Of a stretch of DNA of 64,000 nt, positions 19,432 through 29,655 are shown piece after piece (the stretch's first letter is position 1; every line of letters starts with the position of its first letter). This stretch comes from an uncultured Pseudomonadota bacterium (GTDB lineage Bacteria > Pseudomonadota > Gammaproteobacteria > Steroidobacterales > Steroidobacteraceae), in NCBI GenBank assembly GCA_903884235.1, contig CAISEB010000024.1:62001-126000 (forward strand), given 5' to 3'. The notes under the pieces are model-generated. The model was given only the letters and a program-made list of their open reading frames with translations. It was not told the DNA's origin and did not search any database. The position numbers were made by a program, and so were the translations under genes.

Positions 19432-20102
19432 ACGCCGCGCGCTGGATCCGCGCCGCGAAGCCCTGGGTGTTCGCGGCCTCCCTGGTGCCGCTCGCCGCGC
19501 TCGCGGCACGGACCTTCGGCGTCGGCGGACTCGGCCTCGGCGCGAACCCGGTGGCCGCGCTCACCGACGCGCTCGGACTGTGGGCGTTGCGCTTCCTGCT
19601 GGCGACGCTCACGCTCACGCCGCTGCGCTACCTGAGCGGCAGCGCGGAGTGGCTGCGGCTGCGGCGCATGCTCGGGCTGTACGCGTTCCTGTACGCCACG
19701 CTGCACTTCGCCATGTACTTCCTCGTCGACCAGCGCCTCGCGGTCGGCGTGCTCGTCGAGGACGTTGCCAAGCGCCCGTGGGTCACGCTCGGCCTGATCG
19801 GCTTCCTGATCCTGGTCGCGCTCGCCGCCACCTCGACGGCATGGGCGATGCGCAAGCTCGGCCGCAACTGGCAGCGGCTCCACTACGCGGTGTACGGCGC
19901 CGGGCTCGCCGGCTGCTGGCACTACTACTGGCAGGTGAAGCGCGACGTCACCGCGCCGCTCGCCTATGCCGGCGTGTTCGCGCTGCTGATGGCCGTGCGC
20001 GCGGTGCACGCGTGGCGCCGGCGGCTGCGGCTCAGAGCGATGTACGCGCCGACCACAGTTCCGGGAAGAAGCGAAGTTCCAGCGCCTTCGCGAGGTAACT
20101 GA
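19428..20102 (+). CDS. msrQ: Haem-binding membrane subunit MsrQ
   Basis: MsrQ passes electrons from the quinone pool or flavin reductase to MsrP through b-type haem. The 224-residue protein has about six transmembrane helices. Conserved histidines are in [11 protein letters not shown] and [19 protein letters not shown]. No ATG, GTG or TTG fits the frame after the msrP stop. The best start is a CTG at 19428 that overlaps the msrP stop (CTGA), with GAGGA 7 bases upstream. The 3' end overlaps the convergent kynA gene by 71 bases. Confidence 0.9.
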   Translation: MNAARWIRAAKPWVFAASLVPLAALAARTFGVGGLGLGANPVAALTDALGLWALRFLLATLTLTPLRYLSGSAEWLRLRRMLGLYAFLYATLHFAMYFLVDQRLAVGVLVEDVAKRPWVTLGLIGFLILVALAATSTAWAMRKLGRNWQRLHYAVYGAGLAGCWHYYWQVKRDVTAPLAYAGVFALLMAVRAVHAWRRRLRLRAMYAPTTVPGRSEVPAPSRGN

Positions 20103-20901
20103 CGCCACTCGTGCCGCCGGTGCCGCGCTTGTGCCCGATGATGCGCTCGACGGTCTTCAGGTGGCTGAAGCGCCACAGCTGGAAGCGGTGGTCGAGGTCC
20201 ATCAGCCGCTCGGCGAGTTCGTACAGCTCCCAGTTCGCCGCAGTGCTGTGGTACACGGCGAGCCACGCTGCCGTGACCTGCTTGTGCGGCAGGTAGGGCT
20301 GCGAGAAATCGCGCACCAGCAATTCCTCCGGGATGCCGAAGCCGCGGCGCGACAGCAGTTGCAGCACCTCGTCGTACAGGCTCGGCGCCGCAAGCGCCGC
20401 CTCGAGGGCGGCGTGCGCCGCCGGGTCCTTGCGATGCACCGCGATCAGCTCCCGATTCTTGTTGCCGATCGTGAACTCGAGCAGCCGGTACTGCCACGAC
20501 TGGAAGCCGGAGGACCTGCCGAGCTGGTTGCGGAAGCGCGCGTAGTCGAACGGCGTCAGCGTCGCGAGCACGTCCCAGGCCTGCATCATCTGCTGCTGGA
20601 TATGGCCGATGCGCGTCAACGTCGTGAAGCACGGCAGCAGCTCGTCGCGGCGCAGGTGGCCGATCACCGTGGTGAGCTCATGCAGGGCGAGCTTCATCCA
20701 CAGTTCGCTCGCCTGGTGGACGACGATGAACAGCATCTCGTCGTGATCGGTGGATCTCGGTTGCTGTGCACCGAGCAGCGCATCCAGGTGCAGGTACTCG
20801 CCGTAGGTCTGTGCCAGCGGCACGTCCCAGTAGACGGGCTCGTTGGACAGGTCGACCTTGACCACGGGCGCGTCCTCGCCTGGCTCCGGCGTCTCGCTCA
20901 T
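20032..20901 (-). CDS. kynA: Tryptophan 2,3-dioxygenase
   Basis: This haem enzyme opens the tryptophan ring to N-formylkynurenine in the first step of the kynurenine pathway. The 289-residue protein contains TYGEYLHLDALLGAQ, the MLFIVVHQASELWMKL substrate region, RSSGFQSWQYRLLE, and a C-terminal GGTSGVSYL loop. Length is normal. No kynB or kynU is nearby, so the rest of the pathway must be elsewhere. It overlaps the YgjP-like gene by 4 bases upstream and converges on msrQ with a 71-base overlap. Confidence 0.95.
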   Translation of the reverse strand: MSETPEPGEDAPVVKVDLSNEPVYWDVPLAQTYGEYLHLDALLGAQQPRSTDHDEMLFIVVHQASELWMKLALHELTTVIGHLRRDELLPCFTTLTRIGHIQQQMMQAWDVLATLTPFDYARFRNQLGRSSGFQSWQYRLLEFTIGNKNRELIAVHRKDPAAHAALEAALAAPSLYDEVLQLLSRRGFGIPEELLVRDFSQPYLPHKQVTAAWLAVYHSTAANWELYELAERLMDLDHRFQLWRFSHLKTVERIIGHKRGTGGTSGVSYLAKALELRFFPELWSARTSL

Positions 20902-21647
20902 GGCCTCTCCTCCTGGTAGACCCAGGCCGGTACGTGCTGCCAGCCGCGCGTCAGTGCGCGATCGAGGCGCTCGTAGTCGGGCTCGTGCTCGGCAACCAGT
21001 CGCCAGTAGCGCGATGAATGGTTCATGTGGCGCGTATGGCAGAGCTCGTGCACGAGCAGGTAGCGCACGACCTCCGGTGGCTGGAACAGCAGGCTCACGT
21101 TGAGGCTGATCGTGCCGGAGCGCGAGCAGCTCCCCCAGCGCGTGCGCTGGCGTCGCAGCTGGACCCGCTCGTAGGCGAACCCGCCCTCGCGCGCGACCCC
21201 GGCGATCCAGGGCTCCAACGCGCCGCGCGCCTCCTCGACGAGCCAGTCGCGCAGGGCCTGGCGCGTGTCGGCCTGGCGAGCGGCGTCGCAGCGCACCTCG
21301 AGCTCGCCGCCGCCACGCAGCTGGACCCGGGTACGGCTGCCCGGCAGGTAGCTCACCTGCCATTCGCGGGCAATCGCCTGCAGGTCGATGCGTTCTGGCA
21401 GCGGCTCGCGGGACGGGTCCGGCCGATTCGCGAACATCGCGACCTTGCGCTCGATCCAGTCGCGGTGGCGCGAGACGAATCCGGCCACGACGTCCGGGCG
21501 CGTGCCCGACGGGACCGTCACCTCGACCCGACCGCCCGGATAGACGCGAACCGTCAGGCGCCGGGCGCGCCCGCTCTCGCGCACCGAGAACGGCGCGGTG
21601 GTGGCACGGCCGTCGAAGAGCGTCAGCTGGGGTGCGGGTCGGTCCAT
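20898..21647 (-). CDS. YgjP-like (DUF45) zinc metallopeptidase
   Basis: The 249-residue cytoplasmic protein starts at the ATG at 21647 (MDRPAPQLTLFDG); the longer in-frame start has no family-like extension. The C-terminal gluzincin site LVHELCHTRHMNHSSRYWRL provides the HExxH motif and is preceded by RTRWGSCSRSGTISLN, the DUF45/YgjP signature. The N-terminal half has the beta-rich RRLTVRVYPGGRVEVTVP segment. Relatives are uncharacterised or SprT-like peptidases. It lies between fadH (7-base gap) and kynA (4-base overlap), probably in one operon. Confidence 0.88.
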   Translation of the reverse strand: MDRPAPQLTLFDGRATTAPFSVRESGRARRLTVRVYPGGRVEVTVPSGTRPDVVAGFVSRHRDWIERKVAMFANRPDPSREPLPERIDLQAIAREWQVSYLPGSRTRVQLRGGGELEVRCDAARQADTRQALRDWLVEEARGALEPWIAGVAREGGFAYERVQLRRQRTRWGSCSRSGTISLNVSLLFQPPEVVRYLLVHELCHTRHMNHSSRYWRLVAEHEPDYERLDRALTRGWQHVPAWVYQEERP

Positions 21648-21654
21648 CGCGTGC

Positions 21655-23694
<2,040 letters not shown>

Positions 23695-23718
23695 TCAGCC
23701 GCGCCCGCGGCCGGCGGC

Positions 23719-24480
23719 TCACGGCCTCGTGCCGAAACCGTCGAGGGCACGGCGCGCCGCGCGGAATTCCGGCGCCACGAGCAGCGCGTGCTCGTACGCG
23801 GTGCGGGCCCCGACCGCATCGCCGGCCGCCGCGGCCGCGCGGCCCGCGTACAGCCAGGCATCGGCGGCACCCCAGCTCGGCTCGCCGGCGGCACCGGCGT
23901 GCGCCCCGTCCAGTGCCGCCGCGGCGGACTCGAAGTCCGCCCGGCAGCGCGCGACTCGATCCGCCACCGCCTCGGTGCGGTACCAGAGTGCGAGCGCCCG
24001 GCTGAGCCGGAGGCGCGGATGGCCCGCCACGAGCGGTGCCGCCGCGACGATCCAGGCATCGATGCGCGGCCCGAGCGCATGCCCGCGCAGGCCGCCTTCG
24101 AGCGACAGGTAGCCGCCGCAGGCGATCGAGAGCGCGAGGGCCTCCGCGTCCGCGCCGCCGAGCACGTCCGACCTGAGCGACTCGAGACAGGCCTCGCCGA
24201 CGCGCACGACGGTGCCGTGCTCGCCGTCGAGGCTGGCGAGCTGCACGCGACGCAGCGCCGCGTGCGCGTACTGCAGGCGCACGCGCCGCTCGGCGGACGC
24301 GGCATCCGCGGCCGCATCCTCGAGCACGCGCGCGGCGAGCCGTGCGTCGTGCGTGTAGAACGCATAGTCCGACTGCGCCTCCAGATCGGCGAGTTCCTCG
24401 CCGCCGGGCTGCGCCGGCGCCGCGGCGGCGCCGGCCGCAAGCAGCGAGGCCACGATGCAGGCCGGCCATCGGATCGTCAT
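23719..24480 (-). CDS. Secreted alpha-helical (TPR-like) protein of the ABC efflux operon
   Basis: The 253-residue precursor has a signal peptide (about 1-21, ending AAAAPAQ). The mature part is an Ala/Leu/Arg-rich helical solenoid with TPR-like spacing, clearest near the C-terminus (AWLYAGRAAAAAGDAVGARTA, then YEHALLVAPEFRAARRAL). No catalytic motif is seen. Its ATG overlaps the permease stop, so it is the last gene of the five-gene efflux operon. It may be a periplasmic accessory of that transporter, which is inference from position only. Confidence 0.65.
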   Translation of the reverse strand: MTIRWPACIVASLLAAGAAAAPAQPGGEELADLEAQSDYAFYTHDARLAARVLEDAAADAASAERRVRLQYAHAALRRVQLASLDGEHGTVVRVGEACLESLRSDVLGGADAEALALSIACGGYLSLEGGLRGHALGPRIDAWIVAAAPLVAGHPRLRLSRALALWYRTEAVADRVARCRADFESAAAALDGAHAGAAGEPSWGAADAWLYAGRAAAAAGDAVGARTAYEHALLVAPEFRAARRALDGFGTRP

Positions 24481-25658
24481 GTCGCGCGCAGCCCCGCCGT
24501 GATCGGCAGGCGCGCGGCGCGAAGCCCCGGCAGCAGGCCGCCGACGAAGCCGAGGAGCACCGCGTACAGGACACCGGTCAGCAGCACGCCGGGCGTGACC
24601 ATGAAGGCGAAGGTCAGCTGGCTGAAGGTCTGGAAGTTCAGCGTGGAGGCCTGGATGCCGTCGAACGCGACCCAGGCGGCGAAGCCGCCGAGGATACCGC
24701 CGGCGAGCCCGAGCAGCACCGCCTCCACCAGCACGCTGAGCACAACCGGGGCGGCCCCGAAGCCGACGGCACGCAGCGTCGCGATCTCGCGGGTGCGAGC
24801 CGCGACGGCGGAATACATCGTGTTCAGGGCACCAAAGATCGCACCGATGCCCATCATGATCGAAATCGCGGTACCGAGCACCGTGACCAGGGTGACCAGC
24901 GTCTTCGACTGCTCCGAGTAGAACGCGCGCTCCGTCGTGACGGTGACGTTGATGCGCGGGTCGGCCTTGAGCGCGGCCGCGAGACGCGGCAGCGCATCCG
25001 GCGATGCGAGCCGCGCGCGGACCGACTGCACACCGAGGCGCCGGTACGTCCCCTGCAGCACGTGCACGTCCGCCCAGAGCTCGGACTCGGTGACGGAGCC
25101 GCCGTCCTCGAACAGCCCGACGATGCGCCAGGTCTGAGTGCCGAAGCGCACCGGGTCGCCGAGCTTGAGCCCGCGGAACTGCGCCGCCGCGCCACGGCCA
25201 ATGACGACCTCGTAGAGTCCCGGGGTGAACATCCGTCCGGCCACGATGCGGAAATGGTCGCGCACCGTCCGACCCCGCGGACCGATGCCGCGGAACGGCA
25301 CGTTCGCGGCCGTGCCCGACACCCGCATCGGCAGGTCGACCAGCACGTAGAGCTCCGGTGACGCCACGGGCCCCGAACCGTCCCTGAGGATGCCGGGCGC
25401 GTCGAGGATGACGTCCGCCTCGGTGGGCAGCAGGCTGCTCGCGAGCTCTCCCGAGGAGCCACCGCGCACGATCACCGCGACGTCATCCGCGCCGGCGAAG
25501 TTGAGCGCAGCCTTGAAGCCGCGCGCGATCGCAAGCGTGGCGGTCAGCACCATGACCACGCCGGCGATGCCGACCACCGCGACGAGCGCCGGACCCCAGC
25601 GTGCCGGCAGGCTGCGCAGGTTCATCCAGGTCACGGCGAGGATCGGACCGCGCGCCAT
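24477..25658 (-). CDS. FtsX-type ABC transporter permease (second copy)
   Basis: The 393-residue inner-membrane protein has an N-terminal helix (about 20-42), a large periplasmic domain of roughly 220 residues, and three C-terminal helices. The FtsX/MacB domain is recognisable from MMGIGAIFGALNTMYSAVAARTREIATLRAVGF. It pairs with the other permease (1-base gap) to form a heterodimer driven by the ATPase upstream. Proteins of this architecture work as mechanotransmitters for periplasmic or lipid substrates rather than as classical channels. Confidence 0.9.
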   Translation of the reverse strand: MARGPILAVTWMNLRSLPARWGPALVAVVGIAGVVMVLTATLAIARGFKAALNFAGADDVAVIVRGGSSGELASSLLPTEADVILDAPGILRDGSGPVASPELYVLVDLPMRVSGTAANVPFRGIGPRGRTVRDHFRIVAGRMFTPGLYEVVIGRGAAAQFRGLKLGDPVRFGTQTWRIVGLFEDGGSVTESELWADVHVLQGTYRRLGVQSVRARLASPDALPRLAAALKADPRINVTVTTERAFYSEQSKTLVTLVTVLGTAISIMMGIGAIFGALNTMYSAVAARTREIATLRAVGFGAAPVVLSVLVEAVLLGLAGGILGGFAAWVAFDGIQASTLNFQTFSQLTFAFMVTPGVLLTGVLYAVLLGFVGGLLPGLRAARLPITAGLRAT

Positions 25659-25659
25659 C

Positions 25660-26823
25660 TCAGCTGGTCCTCAGCGCGGTCACGATGCGCAGCTGCATCG
25701 CCTGCCAGGCCGGCAGCAGGCCCGCGGTCGCGCCGAGCGCGACGACGTAGGCCAGGCCGCGCAGGTAGGCCGCGGCGGGGATGGCGAAGAACGGCAGCAC
25801 CGAACGCAGGCCCGCCGCCATGCCCTGCGTGACCAGTGTCGCGAGGCCGAGGCCGAGGAGGCCGCCCACGCCCGTGATCAGCAGCGATTCGGCGAGCACG
25901 AGCGTCAGCACCGCCCGGTCCGTGAAGCCGAGCGTCTTCAGCACCGCGAGCTCCGGCGTGCGCTCGCGCACCGACTGCGCCATCGTGTTCGCGGTCACGA
26001 GGAGCATCGCGAAGAACACCGCGCTGACGACGAAGGTCAGGATCGCGCCGATGTTGCCGATCTGGTTGGCGAACGACTGGGCCACCGCCTTCTCGGTCGA
26101 GGTCTTCGTCTCGCTGGGCGAGTTCGCGAACATCGAATCGATCGAGCGCGCGATCGCCGGCCCCGCGTTCTTGTCCTCGAGCTGCTCGATCACCCAGCCA
26201 ATCTGGTCGGTCCCGTAGGTGATGCTCTCGTTGTAGTACTCGTAGTGCAGGAACACCGTGTTCGGGTCCTGCACCGTCGACCGGTAGATCGCCGCGATGC
26301 GCACCGGCCAGGCGCCCGCGCCGTCCTTGCGCCGGTAGATGTTCGACTTCAGCGGCACGAGATCGCCCACCTTCCAGCCGTAGCGCGTCGCGATTCCCGT
26401 GCCGACGATCGCCGCGCCGCGGTCACCGAGCCAGGATGACAGGCCCGCCGGATCGATCGTGAAGTCCTTGTAGATGTCGAAGTAGTTCGGCGTGATCGCG
26501 AACACCACGAGCTGCACGTGCGGGTCGCGGTAGATGCCGCCGAACCAGTTGAGCGAGGCCGCCCGACGCACGCCGGCCACCTCGCGGATGCGACCGAGGT
26601 AGGCGCGCGGCATGCCCGCGATCAGCGAGACCTTGTTGGTGCTGATCAGGCGATCCTGGCCGGCGACCTCCACGCCCGCGGTCAACGCGTTCTCGACCGC
26701 GGCGAGCAGCCCGAACAGCATGAACGCGATCAGGATCGAGGCGATCGTGAACGCGAGGCGCAAGCGGTGCCGGCGCAGCGTCGCACCGAGCAGCGGCAGT
26801 AGCGCGAGCGCCCCGACCGGCAC
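25660..26823 (-). CDS. FtsX-type ABC transporter permease (first copy)
   Basis: The 387-residue protein starts at a GTG at 26823, two bases after the ATPase stop; a longer in-frame start would lie inside the ATPase gene. The N-terminal helix is AFTIASILIAFMLFGLLAAV; a periplasmic domain follows, then three C-terminal helices with TNTMAQSVRERTPELAVLKT and LGF, the FtsX hallmark. It is about 25% longer in its periplasmic loop than in its membrane part, as in MacB/DevC relatives. Partner of the next permease. Confidence 0.9.
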   Translation of the reverse strand: MPVGALALLPLLGATLRRHRLRLAFTIASILIAFMLFGLLAAVENALTAGVEVAGQDRLISTNKVSLIAGMPRAYLGRIREVAGVRRAASLNWFGGIYRDPHVQLVVFAITPNYFDIYKDFTIDPAGLSSWLGDRGAAIVGTGIATRYGWKVGDLVPLKSNIYRRKDGAGAWPVRIAAIYRSTVQDPNTVFLHYEYYNESITYGTDQIGWVIEQLEDKNAGPAIARSIDSMFANSPSETKTSTEKAVAQSFANQIGNIGAILTFVVSAVFFAMLLVTANTMAQSVRERTPELAVLKTLGFTDRAVLTLVLAESLLITGVGGLLGLGLATLVTQGMAAGLRSVLPFFAIPAAAYLRGLAYVVALGATAGLLPAWQAMQLRIVTALRTS

Positions 26824-26824
26824 C

Positions 26825-27511
26825 TCAGCTCTCCTCCCGCGCGAGGACGCCCTTCTCCAGGTGCAGCGTGCGGCGCGCCCGCGCCGCGGCACGCGGATCG
26901 TGGGTCACCATCACGATCGTCTTGCCCGCCTCCCGGTTCAGCGCATCGAACAGGTCGAGGACCGCATCGCCCGCCTTGCGGTCGAGATCGCCGGTCGGCT
27001 CGTCGCACAGCAGCAGCAGTGGGTCCGTGACGATCGCGCGCGCGATGCCGACCCGCTGCTCCTGGCCACCGGACAGCTCGCGCGGCCGGTGCGTGGCGCG
27101 ATCCGACAGGCCGACCAGCGCGAGCGCCGCCCGGGCGCGGCGTCGCCGCTCCTCGCGCGAGAGGTCCGTCAGCAGCAGCGGCAGCTCGACGTTCTGCTCG
27201 GCGGTCAGCACCGGCAGCAGGTTGTACATCTGGAAGATGAAGCCGACGCTGCGCGCGCGCCAGGCGGCAAGCTCGTCCGAGTCGAGCGCCTCGACCGGCA
27301 CGCCATCGATCAGGATGTGGCCCGCGGTCGGCTGGTCGAGGCCACCCAGCAGGTTGAGCAGGGTCGACTTGCCCGACCCCGATGGCCCCATCAGCGCGAC
27401 GTAGTCGCCGCGCGCGATGTCGAGATCGAGCCCGGCCAGCACCGGGACGACCTCGTCGCCGCGCCGGTACTCCTTGGTGAGCCCGCGCACCTCGACGAGT
27501 GGGGCTTCCAT
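26825..27511 (-). CDS. MacB/LolD-type ABC transporter ATPase
   Basis: The 228-residue nucleotide-binding subunit has Walker A GPSGSGKSTLLNLLGG (about 38-53), Q-loop FIFQMYNLLP, signature LSGGQEQRVGIARAI, Walker B LLLLCDEPTGDLD and an H-loop VTHD. GLDQPTAGHILIDG and the length place it in the MacB/LolD/FtsE group that drives FtsX-type permeases. The ATG at 27511 overlaps the adaptor stop by one base (TGATG). Confidence 0.93.
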   Translation of the reverse strand: MEAPLVEVRGLTKEYRRGDEVVPVLAGLDLDIARGDYVALMGPSGSGKSTLLNLLGGLDQPTAGHILIDGVPVEALDSDELAAWRARSVGFIFQMYNLLPVLTAEQNVELPLLLTDLSREERRRRARAALALVGLSDRATHRPRELSGGQEQRVGIARAIVTDPLLLLCDEPTGDLDRKAGDAVLDLFDALNREAGKTIVMVTHDPRAAARARRTLHLEKGVLAREES

Positions 27512-28743
27512 CAACCGGCCTTCTGGGCGACCCGCGCGCCCTCGACGAGCGTGGCGTCGGGCTTGAGCACGACCTGCTCGCCCGGCTTCAGCCCCTCGAG
27601 CACCGGCAGCTCGTCGCCGGGCGAGGTGCCGACCCGCACTGCGCGCTTCTGCAGCCTGCCGTCGGCGACGACCCAGACCGCGCGCGCCGCGCCCTCGCCC
27701 ACGACCGCACCGGCCGGCACCAGCGCGACCGGCTTCGGCCCGGTCGTGGCCTCCTCGAGGAAGGCGACCTTGACGCCCATGTCCGGCAGGATGCGGGCCT
27801 CGAGGCGATCGAGGGAGATGCGCACCTTGATGGTCGCCTTCTGGCGGTCGGCCGTCGGCACGATGTTGATCACGTGCGCCGGCAGCGGTGCATCGGGGTA
27901 CGCGTCCAGCGTCGCCTCCGCGGCCTGGCCCTCGCGCACCCGCTGGATGAACGCCTCGTTGACGTCGACCTCGACCTCGCGCGAATCCATGTCGACGATG
28001 GTCGCGATGCCGGTGCGCGTGAAGCCACCGCCGGCCGAGATCGGCGAGACCATCTCGCCGGGCTGCGCATCCTTCGAGATCGCGACGCCCGTGAACGGCG
28101 CCCGGATCACGAGGTCGTCGAGGTCCTGCTGGCGCTGGCGGACGCTCGCCTCGGCGACGCCGAGCTCGGCACGCACCTGCTCGAGCCGCGCGCCGAGCGC
28201 CGCGTAGTCGGCCTCGGACGTGTCCAGCACGCTCTGCGCGACGAGGTGCGAGGCGGCGAGCCCGCGGTTGCGCTCCAGCATGCGCAGCGCATCCGCGCGC
28301 CGCACCTCGACCTCGCGCAGCGCGCGGCTGGAGGCCACGCGACTCTGCGCCGCGACCTCCCAGGCCGCATGGACGGTCGCCGAATCAAGCCGCGCCAGCA
28401 CGTCTCCGGCGTGCACGAGCCGGCCTTCCTGGACGTTGTTCTCGATCAGGCGCCCGGTGACCTTGGAGGCGACCGTCGCGATGCGCCGCGCCACGACGTA
28501 GCCGGACGCGTTCAGCACGGTGACGCGCCCGGACGCGCTCGGCGCGGAGGCCGCCGCGGTCTCGACCACGAGCACCTTCGGGCGCAGCGCCGAGGAGAGC
28601 ACGAGACCCACGACGACGACGACCGCCGCCACCAGGGCAATCCGGCCGCGGCCCCATTTGCGGCGCCGGCCCGCCGGCGCGGGCGTGACCCCGTCGCCCG
28701 AACCCATCCGAAGAGCGGCCAGTGCGTCCCTGTCTAGCGGCAT
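27511..28743 (-). CDS. Periplasmic adaptor (membrane-fusion) protein of the ABC efflux system
   Basis: The 410-residue protein (start at 28743; 28755 also possible) has an N-terminal transmembrane helix (about 34-53), a lipoyl half-motif ATVASKVTGRLIENNVQEGR, a coiled-coil hairpin (about 120-200) and the second lipoyl half with VIRAPFTGVAISKDAQPGEM. A beta-barrel domain and a membrane-proximal domain with LVPAGAVVGEG follow. This is the MacA/DevB layout. With the ATPase and two permeases it would form a tripartite exporter needing a TolC-type outer-membrane channel, which is not in this window. The substrate is unknown. Confidence 0.9.
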   Translation of the reverse strand: MPLDRDALAALRMGSGDGVTPAPAGRRRKWGRGRIALVAAVVVVVGLVLSSALRPKVLVVETAAASAPSASGRVTVLNASGYVVARRIATVASKVTGRLIENNVQEGRLVHAGDVLARLDSATVHAAWEVAAQSRVASSRALREVEVRRADALRMLERNRGLAASHLVAQSVLDTSEADYAALGARLEQVRAELGVAEASVRQRQQDLDDLVIRAPFTGVAISKDAQPGEMVSPISAGGGFTRTGIATIVDMDSREVEVDVNEAFIQRVREGQAAEATLDAYPDAPLPAHVINIVPTADRQKATIKVRISLDRLEARILPDMGVKVAFLEEATTGPKPVALVPAGAVVGEGAARAVWVVADGRLQKRAVRVGTSPGDELPVLEGLKPGEQVVLKPDATLVEGARVAQKAG

Positions 28744-28800
28744 GCGAGGTCCCATCCATCGAGCGTTATTTCCGGTGTCGGCGAACGTTACCATAGGGCG

Positions 28801-29652
28801 ATGACGGCTCCGCCCCTCGTCGACATCGGCATCAACCTCGCCCACGAGAGCTACGATCCGGACCGTGCCGAGGTGCTGGCGCGCGCCCGCGCCGCAGGCC
28901 TCGTCCACCTCGTCGTCACCGGGGCGACCCTGGCCTCGAGCGCGGCGGCGGCGGACCTCGCGGCCGCCGCGCCCGCATACCTGTCGGCGACTGCGGGCGT
29001 GCACCCGCACCACGCCGCGGAGTTCACGGCCAGCGAGGTGCCCCTGCTGCGGGAACTGGTCGGGCGCGCCGGCGTGCGCGCGGTTGGCGAGTGCGGGCTC
29101 GACTACTTTCGCGACCTCGCGCCCCGCGCGGTGCAGCGGCGCGCCTTCGAGCTGCAGCTCGGCGTCGCGGTCGACTGCGGACGGTCCCTCTTCCTGCACC
29201 AGCGCGATGCCCACGAGGACTTCATCGCCGTGCTGCGATCGCTCGGAGCCGCGCTGCCGCCGGCGGTCGCGCACTGCTTCACGGGGACGCGCGCGGAGGC
29301 CGAGGCCTATCTCGAGATGGGACTGCACATCGGCATCACCGGCTGGGCCTGCGACGAGCGTCGCGGCAGCCACCTGCTCGAGGTGGTGCGCCACATTCCG
29401 GCGGAGCGCCTGATGCTGGAAACCGACGGGCCGTACCTGCTGCCGCGGACGCTGCGGCCCAAGCCCAGCCACCGCCGCAATGAACCGGCCTTCCTGACGG
29501 AGGTGTGCCGGGTGCTCGCCGCGGCACGCGGCGAGCCGGAGGCGGCGCTCGCCGCGGCCACGACCCGCACCGCGGCGCGGTTCTTCGGGTTGCCCGGGAT
29601 TTCTCCAATCGACACGAATAAACGTTCTCAACCTGCTGTTTCAGAGAGCTAA
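28801..29652 (+). CDS. tatD: TatD-family metal-dependent deoxyribonuclease/hydrolase
   Basis: The 283-residue cytoplasmic TIM-barrel hydrolase starts with PLVDIGINLAHESYDPDR. Further metal-site segments are TAGVHPHHA, AVGECGLDYFRD, FLHQRDAHEDF, AHCFTGT and MLETDGPYLLPR. Characterised TatD proteins are 3'-5' exonucleases acting in DNA repair and fragmentation. The INLAH variant of the first HxH/NLxH motif is that of TatD itself rather than YcfH. The gene is divergent from the efflux operon and ends 3 bases before the M20 peptidase gene. Confidence 0.9.
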   Translation: MTAPPLVDIGINLAHESYDPDRAEVLARARAAGLVHLVVTGATLASSAAAADLAAAAPAYLSATAGVHPHHAAEFTASEVPLLRELVGRAGVRAVGECGLDYFRDLAPRAVQRRAFELQLGVAVDCGRSLFLHQRDAHEDFIAVLRSLGAALPPAVAHCFTGTRAEAEAYLEMGLHIGITGWACDERRGSHLLEVVRHIPAERLMLETDGPYLLPRTLRPKPSHRRNEPAFLTEVCRVLAAARGEPEAALAAATTRTAARFFGLPGISPIDTNKRSQPAVSES

Positions 29653-29655
29653 ATA

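Noticed and set aside
16801-19509. Minus-strand open frame of 902 codons across the FTR1 and msrP genes
   Set aside because: It is a shadow of two intact genes. An Arg-rich translation with no domain argues against a real product.
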